Below, piece by piece: positions 1 through 11,600 of a stretch of 64,000 nt of DNA (positions are counted from its first letter, which is position 1; each line of letters starts with the position of its first letter). The stretch comes from Phalacrocorax aristotelis (taxonomy: Eukaryota; Chordata; Aves; Suliformes; Phalacrocoracidae). The notes below the pieces were generated by a model. That model ran no database searches and was not told where the DNA came from. It saw only the letters and a program-made list of their open reading frames with translations. The stretch lies in the NCBI RefSeq assembly GCF_949628215.1, contig NC_134281.1:38548512-38612511 (forward strand), given 5' to 3'. The translations under genes were made by a program, and so were the position numbers.

Positions 1-524
1 TTTTTAGAGGGGATTTTGAGTTCTTTCAAAGATTTAGAGTATTTCTAGAACTGAGAAAGCCCTTTTGTGATCATGTTTTTACACGTTGCTGTGGTGTGGA
101 TACTTATTTAGATGTAAATGCTACAAAGAAAGGCTGCCAAGTTTTTCTTCTAAAACTTGGCACAGAAACTTTGGCTAGTGCTATAAACTCTGTTTTTCCA
201 GTGTTCAGAATTAATTTGCTTTCAAAATAACTTCACAGTTAAAGGAGCTTTTTCTTAGTTTTCCAGTGCATCTGATCAGAGTAAGTTTTAATAAATATAT
301 ATTTCTCCAAAGACTTTTGTTGTCACTTTGGAAAAACTTGTATTGTAAATGGGGATTAAATATTACACATTGAATTAAACTGGTTAGTAGAAATCACCTT
401 CATCTCAGTCAATAAAATTTATGTAGTATCGAGTTAGAGGATCTGTAGAAGCATGTGTCTTGGTTTCAGGTGTCTGTGTAAATCAGCAAAGATGTCTATT
501 TGTTTTCAGGGTGACTCATACTGC

Positions 525-538
525 ACAGTAGGTGGCAC
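525..538 (+). promoter_or_regulatory. CTCF-like motif
   Basis: ACAGTAGGTGGCAC matches the CTCF core consensus CCASYAGRKGGCRS at 13 of 14 positions. This is motif evidence only, and occupancy is unknown. It lies in CAMSAP2 intronic sequence. Confidence 0.35.
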
Positions 539-2227
539 TATGCTTTTGGTTAAAGGTCTGTTACTTTCATAGTAGTGACAGGAAAAATGAAAAGAGCCAA
601 ACTGCTTGTATGTTACTCGAAAAAGCCTCAAGAAAAAAATTATAGCTGAGTTTTTGAATTATAACGCTGTGCCTTTCGTGGCCCTAGAAATTACACTAGG
701 TATCCTGACTTCATGCTAGTCATTGAGAAGGAAGGGAGCAGAGCCTCTTTCTTTTAAAGTGATCAAGTACAAAGTGCATACCTTACACTCCTTACTGGGC
801 ACACTGCGCTGTCCTGTTGTGTTAACTCAAGGTACCTTGTAGATAGTATATGATACAGAAATTTAGTGCAGGACTTGGCCAAGGTGCTTGTGCCCACTTT
901 TGGATTTTCCATCAAAATGCACAGGAACAAAGTCAGATTAATTTAAAACTTTTCTTAACAAGCATCCAGCGACTTTGATATAGGTGCTCAGATTTTGCAG
1001 CAGATGAAACTATTGGCTTAGTTCTCCTTTAGCACAGAGGAGAAATAAGCTTTGTCTAGACAGCTTTACTGTGTCACAATCAAATGAAGCAGAAAATAAG
1101 TTTTGTTGCTTCTCACTTGTCCATTTCTCGTCCTCTAAGAGAAATACGTTTGTGAACTTCGTAAGATGTTTACTAAGGGAGGGCTACTGATGTTAAAGAA
1201 AAAAATATTTGAATACATTCCATGGATGCTTGAGGAACCACCAAGGGACCATACTTGTTCCTGGTTGTTTTCCTTTGAGACAGGCAAACACAAGTAGAGA
1301 GAGATTACATAAAAATAATCACAATATTTTCTAAATCCTCCCAGCATATTTAACAAGTAGAAAGGATAGAAAATCTTGGATCTCTCTTTAGTTGTGCAGA
1401 TTCTTTTTTTACCCTGATCTTCCATCTTCCCTTCTCTTGTAAGCAGTTTTATCCTGAACAGATTGGGTTTTGTTTAAATATCCTGATCTTCACTTGTGTC
1501 TGGGAAATGACACAGAACTGAAAGAGCTGTTTTATTGTGTCTTGACACACACATTCTGCCTATCCAAAGAATGAGTTTGTAGAAATGGAAGAACTTGTAT
1601 GAAGTGCTGTCACAGGACGCATAAACCACCTTGCAGAATAGTAAAGACTTCTTTATTGCTTTGGTCCAACAGTTGATCACTCTAGTGTAATAGTATTTAG
1701 CATTTGTGGCTTGAATAAAGCATGGAATGTATATTTCTTATGGAATATGTAATTCATGAAAGGATGTAAAGGGCACGTATGGTCCCTGAACAGAAAGAAA
1801 AAAAAAATGCATCTCGCATGTTCCATTTGTCATGCAAGATATATGTTGAAAGTATTTCTAAAAGGGGAAAAAACACATATTTGGTTATATTCTTGATATT
1901 TTTAGATCATTCCCTGCCAGTTGATTCTAGTAGGACCATAGGGTTCAGGTCTAGGAACGAGTCGTTTACCAGGTTATCCGTCAAAGGGGGTACTGGCAGA
2001 CAGCTTGAATCATTTGATGTTTGCCATGATTAGAGAGCTCACATAGGAACCTGGCATTGAATCAGTTGACACACAGTTGTTGTCTTTTGTAAGTATTCCT
2101 TTACCTGAGCCTTCAATAATGTGTGGGGATTTTGTTGGTATTTTTTTGTTTTGTTTTAAATAGCCATCCTAAACTTGTGCTACTCATTTAATCTACACAT
2201 ATTGTTGTAAGTACATTCCTTTTCATT

Positions 2228-2840
2228 GATGGAGGATTGAGTCTAGGGTGAGACACACATCACAACCAATATTAGAACACCTTTTATTAATACAACTGCT
2301 ATTATTAATAGAATGAATCAATTTTTAATAAGAGATAACTATTCACACAATGTGTTCGTTTGCTCACACAGTTCACACACACTCCCTCGCTCAGTGATTT
2401 TTACTGGGTGGGAGGCCAACCCAGTGGCCCGCCAGAAGCAGAGGGTCACACTGGCCAACCAGTGGCTTTTGGGAAGGTGTCCAAAAAGTCTCTCAAGAGG
2501 TTCACTTGTCTCTTTAGGTGTGTATATACATACAATTGTGTACTCTTTGTCTGCATTATAACAGGTACTGCCCTTGTGGGTGTGGTTGGGGTTATACAAC
2601 CTGTTGTTGACACTAGCCTGAGCTGATGGCCTTGTAGAGTTCTGGCCCAGTCCTGCTGTTCTGTGGGGGTTCTTGGGGATTCAGCGGGGCTAGAAGTCTC
2701 TGCAGCCTCTCGCTTCTTGCAACACTTCTATGTGCTGCCCCTCAGCGTGGATGTTTCTTCTCTTTGGCTGCTGTTTTCTGATAACTGTAGACCCTGATCA
2801 CCCAAACTCATGCAGAAGGCACAATTACTCAGAATGAAAG
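2228..2840 (-). mobile_element. possible LTR relic of an endogenous retrovirus
   Basis: Read on the minus strand, the stretch has an AATAAA signal (2283-2288 on the + strand) followed by a short segment that could be R-U5, and a G+C-richer upstream part that could be U3. That layout resembles avian LTRs. I could not identify clear TG/CA ends, a target-site duplication or any internal viral genes, so the limits are rough and the call is tentative. Confidence 0.3.
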
Positions 2841-5800
2841 CTTTCTGAATGTGAAATTAAGCAAATCTGTCTCTTGTCTATGAAGGGCGTTCCTCTGACC
2901 TAAATGTGGGCCAGACTCCAAACTGTGCAGAACCACAACTAAGTACATGGAATGTACCTGATTTTTGCACTTAGTTACTAACCAGAGCAGACTGAACAAA
3001 CATTTGCACTGTCAAAGGCCCAGTAGACCAGGTGGAGAGGCTGGTTCCAAAACTTCATTTTTCTTTTCTTTCTTTTTTTTTTTTTTTTCACTGCTGAACT
3101 GAACAGGAGAATATAATATCTAAAGGATTTTTTTTTTACACTAAAAATCTTTATTGCACTTGAGCAGTTTTGAATACTTGCACGTTCTGATGTAATGTTG
3201 ATGGTGACTTTGCAAAAATGTAAGCAAAAGCTCTAATCAGCACCATCTCCTCTCGAAATGAGAAAAACTGTGTTCAGTTGTGTCACAGGCAGATCCTAGA
3301 GATGAGGGGCTACATGACATCCACATGTGTCGTACAGCTTTCCCTCCAATCTCAGTGAAAAAACCCTCTGCCAATCAGGCTGCTAACCCTAGCCTGAATT
3401 TGCAGTTGAAGTCCCTGTAAGCATGCATATATGGGTTCCTTAAGGACCTGGGAGAGCAGCTGGCTGTGTTCGGTGAGGCAGTTAGGTACGTCTGGTGGGA
3501 GTTGGCCCAGGGATTTGACTCCCATCTGGCTGGTTTAAAAGGATTCAGGATGAGGAATGAAAAGTAAGATTCAATCAGGGAACAGCTCTCTAAGAGGAGA
3601 TTTCTCTCCTGAGGGGGACCAAATGTTCCTGACTCATTATTTAAGGGGAAGCAGTGTGGTTAGCTTTCACTGATGTTAATAGGCAAGTTTTCCCACTTCT
3701 TTGTTCTGGTCCGAAATAAGACATACTGAAGTCTTCAGCCTGAATTGTTGTGGCATTTATTAACCTGTGGCAGGAGATACGGCAAACTGGTAGTGCATGG
3801 GTCATATACAGGGCTGTAATTTGGCCTTGCATTTTGAAACACTCCAGTCTTGATGCATTTATGTTGTCCCTTTTGTAACATATAAACTATGGATTTGCAT
3901 TTGAGGTAACTTACTTTCCTGGCCTATTGAACAGAGATTTTAATGTGCATCGTGATATAAATTTTACAGTGTATTTTTATGTTCATTTTGAGAAAATTCC
4001 TAAAAGCATCTATGGCTACTTTTGCATTCAGTTTTAGTGGATGCAAACCTGATTACAAATTACTAGTAATGTACGTATGACCTTATAGTAGTTATTCTAT
4101 CAAAATGCAGATCTAAAACCTATAAATATTAGAAGGATAGAATTTATTTTAAGTGACAAGATAGGACATACTATTTCTGTTAGCCAGTTTGATTTAAAAA
4201 TTAATCATGATTTTAAAATTGTGGAGGGGGAATAGAGATGTTAAAGGAAATAATTTCTCTTTTTTGTATAAAAGTTTATAAAACAAGCTAGCTTACATCT
4301 CCCTTTGATACAAAAGCAAGTAATGACTTTAGATTGTATACTCAGAATATGGGAATATTTTTTTTCCAAAAGATGATCTTCCAAAATCTGTTAAACTGAA
4401 GGATTTCTATTGTACAGTACCAGAAGATGCAACAGATAAAATGTAACCGGTAGTACAGCTGCCTACATACAATTAATGAACAGTTTGCAAATATCAAATT
4501 GAAAAAATGCAATCAGCATGTTTAGCAAATAAAAGCGTCTAAGAAGCTGCAAGTCTGCCATCTGCTGTTGAGTGGTTTTGAGCCAGTCTGAACTGCTCAG
4601 AGCTTTGTTATTTTAGTACTATTAAAATACTCATGCTTCTGAATATTTTCGTGTATAAGTGCATGTGATAACCATGTGACGAGCTATTAGAACTTTTGTC
4701 AGCATAATCAAGGCAAAGTCTGTGTAAATAATATCTACATTCTTTCTAGCCCTGGGTAGCAGGATTACTACGGACCCACAGTTAGATTTTTCCCAAAAAA
4801 CTAAGTTACTGATCACCAGTCCTCCCCTGTGATCATTATTACTAACATCCCTTTCTGACTAAAAATAACTTGTGAGAAAATACAGTTTCCATCATGATGT
4901 TTCACCATCAGACATCTAAAGTAGCCTCGGTCCTAAGCGGGCTATGCAGCCAACAGTGTCACTTTTACTTCAGTAAATAATGCTTTGGTGATTTGGGGGA
5001 AAACAAGCTGTCTTGCAGTAGCTCAGGACTGCATAGAAAATATTCTCAGAAGGAATGTCTGAGTCCTTCATAAAATAGTTACACTGTTCAACACAGCATT
5101 TCAACATAAACATAGGAAATCAGAGTATTTAAATACAATATTATTTCAGATGAGGATAAAGCTATGATTAGAACATTTTATAATTTGTGGGTTTTTTCTA
5201 GTAAAAGAATTTAAGTTAACAATATAAAGTTTGAGGGGAGGTAAGTGGGGGGAATATTAAGAGAAAAATTGTAGAAATTGTAATATTTTGAAATTGTAGC
5301 ATTAAAAATCATATTTTGCCTGAGAAGTACAGCTGATTTTTTTTCTTTATGTATGTTGCTTCCTAGTGAAATCAGCATCTGATACCAAAATGCTGTGCTT
5401 AAGATTTTCTTTGACTGGAAAAGATTTTGGTATGAACTTTGCCTCATTCAGTTCTGTTGTGCTGAATAAGCAGAGAAGGGGTTTTTCCTAGCCTATTTAT
5501 AGCTTTTATGTAATAACTATGGGAACATCTGGCCGATCCCTTTACCATATACCAAAGCATATGAGCAGCTTTCAGTCTAAGAGTATCCCTTTGCTGGAGT
5601 AAAGGCTTATCTACATTAGAAATATTCAGAAAAAATAAATCTAAATCAAAATGTCAAATAGATACTTAAAATTATATTTTCAAATTTACTGATACAGAAT
5701 TGAGGTTATCTCATTTATTATTAAACATTTTTTGTAATTCTTTTTAAATTGTAAACATATGTTCTTACCCCTAATGCCTGTGCTTTGTTTCTGAAATAAA

Positions 5801-6734
5801 ATGACATTTCGTTTAGAATTTTTCTCAAACATTTGCTTGCACTCCAAGATTTGAGGTATGCATTTTTAAGGCAACAAAATTAATGCAACAATAGAATTTT
5901 GACATTTGAGTGACTGAAAACATAGTGAAGCTGTCAAAAGTCTTAAATGAAAGTCTTACATAGTCTGGATACAATTTTTAATTAGAGTACATCCTCTGCA
6001 GGCATACACCAAGTGTGCTCAAATATTGAGTTAAACATTGAATGTGAGCAATCTTTGCCTGTTTAGGTAGCTATGAAGTGGAAAGTTAATGGGTCCATCA
6101 CAGAATACAAAGCAGTTTTCTTCTCTTTCCTGCTGGATCATGAAAAGCTTCATCATTCTGCTTACGTTTTCCTCCTCTAACTGGTGAATTGATAACAGAA
6201 GATCTACACACTTTGCAGCCATGTATGCCTGAGCAAATTTTTTCATTGGACAAAGTAAAAGTTAAAATAGAAACTGTACCACTGGTTTTACTTTCTCAGA
6301 ATTTGTCTTTCTTTTGTTAGAGAATTGTCATCTAAATCATTTGCTATGCTCTTATAGCTCTGCAGTTTGTTAGCGGATATTTAATAACCCTCATTCTTCT
6401 AAAATCGTCCAGAAAATAAATAACATATATGTTGATATGTAGGTCTCTTTCCTACAGAGCTCTGTGAAATTGAATGAGTTACACATTTATTTCAGGAGCC
6501 CAAATATAATTCTTAATCTGCAGCAAGGTTTTCCTGGAGACAAGGGAAGGTCTTATTGCCAACAAAGGGCTGGAAATGAGAGAAATGTCCCATGCTCTGC
6601 TAATCAAAATGTTTCATGCATATAAAGATTGCTCTATTAATATCTATAATAGCAAAGTCTATTTTAAAGATCATCTTCAGTCATACAGAAAATGTAGAAG
6701 CCGACTCCATTCTGAAAACCAAAATAACAGCTGT

Positions 6735-6840
6735 CCTTGATCAAACCAAAGCTCCACCTGGCACTGTGTCCTGTTTCTCACAACAGTTTGGCAATGGCAG
6801 AAGCCAAAGCAAGTGGAGAACACCAGGAAAAGCCATGGGT
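6735..6840. repeat. possible ancient retroposon fragment
   Basis: The phrase order around 'ccaaagctccacctggcact', 'gtgtcctgtttctcac' and 'ggcaatggcagaagccaaag' resembles an old, diverged amniote retroposon 3' segment ('...ccatctagcccagtatcctgt...'). This is recollection of a pattern and not an alignment. Confidence 0.25.
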
Positions 6841-8264
6841 TTTATTATGAATAGGCTTAAGAATTGTCCCATAGCATGTAACATTATGTACTCAACTAAC
6901 ATCCTTTATTTATAAGCAGATTTTCTTTTAAACAAAATAGGAGAAAAAAAAAAAAAAAGGAAAAATTAGCTAATTGTTTCCTTTTTTTCTAAAGCAGCTC
7001 TTATTTCTTTGTGTTGCCACTAAACTCGGAAGAGACATTGCTTTCCTTTGAAAGTCTCCTCTGAAGGAAATAATTAAATTCCCACTTTCCCTGAAAGACT
7101 ATTTTCACTTAATTTCATTCTCAGAGAACAATAAAAAGAGAGATGGTATCTGATAATTTAGTATAAAAATGCTAATTTTCTGAAGTACAGGAAATTTTAT
7201 AGGACCAAATAGTGAGAAAGCTTTATTCTTAAAAAAGGTCACATGGAAATATATTTCTGGGTTTCAACATTAGTTTATAAGTTGCAAGTGCTCTTGATGT
7301 TGTTAGTTTGTAAAAATTAAACCAATAAGTTTGTTAATTAATATTTTCCCATTTAGGCTGTGTGAAATGTTAAATGAAAATAGCAGAAAGTGGAGAAAAT
7401 AAACTGGATATTTGAAATTATTCTGTGTTAATGACATGAAAAAAGTGACTAAGGACACTTGCTTTTCTAAGTATTGTTAGCTAGACATTATTGGGTTTTA
7501 TTGCAGAAAGACTTCTTTAAACAGACTGCTTTAAAAAGTTGTTTAACTATGGTTTCCCATTTTAATGCGTAAGTAGAGGTTTGTGTTGTTTACATTTTCA
7601 GACTTCGTAAGACTGGTGACACGAGCCTGTGCACCTGCTTGAGTCAGCTCAGGCCTGGATGCTTGTTGACCTCATTCAGTTGATGTTTCTAGATACAAAG
7701 ACTGAACTGTATGGTTGTAGCAGCTTAGGACCGTGATCATTTGGCCTCTGAACTCTTTGGCCTCCGTGGTCAACAAACCTTCTGGTCTTTTTGCACTCCT
7801 TATTATATACTCTTGCAGCAGAAAGTGCTGCTACTGCTTCTGCCTGATTGTCCTATTGACTTTTTTGTTGCAGTTCATGTCACCAGTTGTTTCTTCCTTT
7901 TCACCTGTTTTTCCCCTTGTGTTGAATCTGATGGCTCCCTCACTTCTGTGTTTCATAGCTGTATAATGGGAAAATAGAGCAGGGAGATATATCAACAATA
8001 TATTAAGTGTGCATGAATCTCTGGAGCTAAAACCATGTTCTAATGTGCATTGAACAAATGCTGCTGCTGGTTTTTGTTTTGCATTAAAGACTTGTAAATT
8101 TGGGTGGATCTTCACAAATGTGACAAAAAGCACATGCTTGACATAAAGACCGAAATCAGATTCAAAATTCCTACACTAAAACCACAGGTTGCCAGAGTTT
8201 TTCAAATTAAAGAGCCCTGAAAATTGTATTGCCTAGCCTTGCAAAACAATGGGCTTTTCACTAC

Positions 8265-8266
<2 letters not shown>

Positions 8267-8293
<27 letters not shown>
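8267..8293. repeat. poly(T) homopolymer, 27 bases
   Basis: An uninterrupted T run lies about 310 bases upstream of the first visible CAMSAP2 exon. It could be the antisense poly(A) tail of a retroposon or a simple expansion. Homopolymer length may also carry assembly error. Confidence 0.9.
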
Positions 8294-8295
<2 letters not shown>

Positions 8296-8602
8296 TGGAA
8301 ATGGCTAATCTGTTTGACAGGCATCTTTTTCCACCCATCCTGTGTCACTCTGCCCTGCCTGCAAGACTTCAGACCTGAGCATATGCTCATTAAAAAACAT
8401 TTCAATCCAAAGGATCAGAGTCAGGTCAAGTTATGTGTATTAGATAGTTGGTGCTACAGATCAGTCTTACTGATCTCATTTTCGAAGAAATCAGTAGAGA
8501 AGAGAATGTAAACTGGATGAAATGCCGAGGCATATCCTGAATGCTGCTTAATCTGTTTATTTGCAGGCTTGTGTTTTAACATAAATTTCTCTTTTTTTGT
8601 AG

Positions 8603-8696
8603 AGCAACTACATGGTGTTCATGGCAGAATTGTTCTGGTGGTTTGAAGTGGTGAAGCCATCATTTGTACAACCTCGTGTTGTTGTGCACCCCCAAG
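8603..8696 (+). CDS. CAMSAP2: CAMSAP2 exon a: end of the CH domain
   Basis: The acceptor is TTTTTTTGTAG and the donor G|GTAATT. The exon encodes about 31 residues including the aromatic motif [18 protein letters not shown]. In CAMSAPs this is the last helix of the calponin-homology domain and the start of the linker. It ends in phase 1. Confidence 0.95.
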
Positions 8697-11600
8697 GTAA
8701 TTATACGAAGGATCGGGTTTAATATGCATGTTTTTAATATGTATGTGTACAGATTGCCATTGTGTTCACAAATACAATGAATATTTCACTTAACAGGATT
8801 TGGCAGTGTACAGCCCCTTAAAGAAGGAGCAAAGTACTCTTTCCTCACGTTAATCTTCATCTCATCTCATAAATCATAACTAGATTTTGTTGTCTATTAC
8901 CAAAAACTCATTTAAATTGTTGTGGTATAATCACTTGCAAATTTTCCTGACCTAAACAAGCCTAGAATCCATTTATGCCCATGCAGGGATTACAAACATA
9001 GTAAGGAGCCAAGAGCAGAACTTAGCCTGAAGAGCTTGTACTGCTGAGGAGAAGATACTGAGAGAAAGAAAGATAAATCTGGAGAAAGTGGACAGAGAGT
9101 TAGTTGTAAAATTGCATTTTGTACCGGATGCAAAGGCACAATCTTTGATCAGTAAATTCTCAAATTTAAAAATCCACTTCTGAGGTAGATCTTGAGATCC
9201 GTTAATGAGTATGGAGTCATGGTAACTTGAACATTCATACAGTAGTGCTGTGATTGTCTCTCCAAGAGCTAGGAAGAGATTTTCATTGTGTGGCTTTTTA
9301 TACCTTTTTTCATTTATATGCTTTATAGACATATAAATCTGATTTAAATCTTTTAAATATTGCTAACTAATTTAGGATATTACCAAAATACTATTTCCTA
9401 GCTGAAAAGTCAGTCTAAGGGTTTGGGGGAAAAATAACTTTATCAGAAAAATTTCTTCCAGAGGAATATTTATTTTTGTTAAAAAGATTGCTTGCTTTTA
9501 ATTTTGTAGCTCTTTTCCTTTTTTTTTTTTTTAATTATTTCTACTGTTGCCTTTTCTAGTAATTTTTGTCATCCTCCATTCCCTTAATTAGTACCAATAT
9601 GGGAACTTTGGAGGAGGTAAAGCTGAAAGGAAGTAACTGGGTTTTAATCTAAATGATGGAACCAATGAAAATTCTTTAAATCTTTTGAAATCATTACTTC
9701 AGATTATTTCAGACAGCTTTTCTGGTGTGGATTTTAACTAAATATTAAACTATAATAACTTGAGCTTTGTTCTTCCTGGCAGCTGAACCTGCAAAAGATG
9801 CAGCTTCTGCTCACAGCTTGAATGCTAACAGAAGAAATTATGTGGATGGCCCATCTGGTTCTGACTTCGTAGCCAGGTAATGTCAGAGAATCACTAGTAC
9901 TGTTTCACAATCTTCTCCTTCTATTCAAAATCAAACAAGGTTTTTTATTTAGTTTTGTTGCCTTTTTGCAATGCTCAGGGGTTGAGTTACCAAATACAAT
10001 CTGTAGAATTTTGTGGAAGATCCCACAGTTCAGCTATTTCCGCCACTGCCCCATTGCATGGCAGGTAACATGTTCATGTTTGCCACTTGGACAACACACT
10101 CTAGTCTTACCAGTTTCCAAAACAACCCTTACCATTCAGCAGAGAAGTGTCACATGGCCGCCTTGTCGTATTCAGTTTCATGTGGGGCTGCTGACCAGGT
10201 CTGCTCTGAAAGAGCTATTTTTCTGGAATTCACAGCAAGTTTTCCAAAAACAGTAAAGAAATAAGCTAGGATAACAGCAAGAAAACCACTGAGTGATGGT
10301 TTTAGTTTGGTCTGATTGTGTTACTTAATTACCATGAAAGTCAAACAGGTAAAACTAAATACTTATGCTGTGATGAACATTCTTGATTAGCATCAAGAAT
10401 GGAAAGCTAACTGCTTTATTAAATATGTGTTGAATTATTTGTATTTTTTGTAAATATATGTGAAACATTATTTTTGGTATTACTGTTACAGATTTGGAAG
10501 CAATATAAACACATCCTGTTTCCCTTGTGTTATCTAGCTGATAAGAGCTTTTGATATTTTTGACATTGGATAAGAGGCAGAAATTGCATGTTAGGCCTTC
10601 TTTTTAATCTTTCCATTAACAGGGTAAAGAAAGCCTTGCAGTGGTCTGATGTAAACATAGTGGATGAGGGGTAGCATTACATTATATTTATAATTTGGGG
10701 GCAAAAGTTTATAGCTTGTTTCTGAACTGACACAGAGAAGGGTAACATTATCATTTTAATTGGGTATTCTGCAAATCGTTGGTTGCCAACCCAGCGAACC
10801 TTGTTCAGCCTTTTCTGTTGGTTTTGGGTGGGGTTTTCGGGGGGGGGGCACAATGGGGGTGGTTTGGTTGGTTTTGGTGGGGTTTCTTGGTTTGTTTTGG
10901 GGTTTGTTGGGTTTGTTTGTTTGGGTGGCTGGCTTTTTTGTGTGTTTTGGTTTGGTTTTTAGTATTAGGAATCTATGCTGACTTTAATCAGGGAGTAATA
11001 TTTCATACTATCATTAAATGCTGTGATTCCAAATCTCCTTTTCCTCTGTGTACCTGAAGCATTTCTCTTGTAAACAATAGTTATTTTAGTGTAAACTGAG
11101 CATATAAACCAGGAGAAAAAGACACAATAGTTTTGAACGTATCTTTAAGAACAGGGGTTCCCAGGGCCACTTGCACCTTGCAAAGCCACTGCAAGCAGTT
11201 CAACAAAGGGCTTTGTAACTACGACTATCCTACAGAACAAAGAAAGGTTTGCAGTAGAAATCACTATTCGTATGTGGCTTCCAACCTGATGACCCCCTTT
11301 TAGAGCCCTTCATGAACAAAACTTCAGTGACTTATCTTTTAGAAATTCTGTGAAGACAGTAAATCATATGTCAGTTACACTCAAAACCAAATTAGACTAA
11401 AGAAACAAGAGCTCTGTGCCATAGTTATGCTTCTGCTAGAATGATCACTTTGGAGAAGATTTTCTTTAAATGAAAAGAAAGTTAGTAGATGAATACTGGG
11501 CAACACCACAAGAGAAGTCTGTCTGCAGCCTTGATTCTGTAAAAAAAATCCCTACAGCGGAAGCTGTTAACCATGCATTTATCCCTGCTCTGACAAATTC

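Larger units (their letters stand above)
1..8602 (+). other. CAMSAP2: CAMSAP2 intron sequence upstream of the first visible exon
   Basis: I looked for exons encoding the rest of the calponin-homology domain and found none, so most or all of this stretch should be one intron. It is AT-rich, with a G+C-richer patch at about 2390-3600 that includes a possible LTR relic. It also holds a T27 homopolymer at 8267-8293, a possible ancient repeat near 6735-6840 and a CTCF-like motif at 525-538. The short ORFs here look like chance, except a minus-strand one at 6031-6246 noted in the findings. Confidence 0.75.

Noticed and set aside
6616..6915. 99-codon plus-strand ORF
   Set aside because: It overlaps the possible ancient retroposon fragment and shows no family features.
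8973..9332. 119-codon minus-strand ORF in a CAMSAP2 intron
   Set aside because: Composition follows the local AT content, there is no recognisable motif, and it lacks flanking splice or promoter signals.
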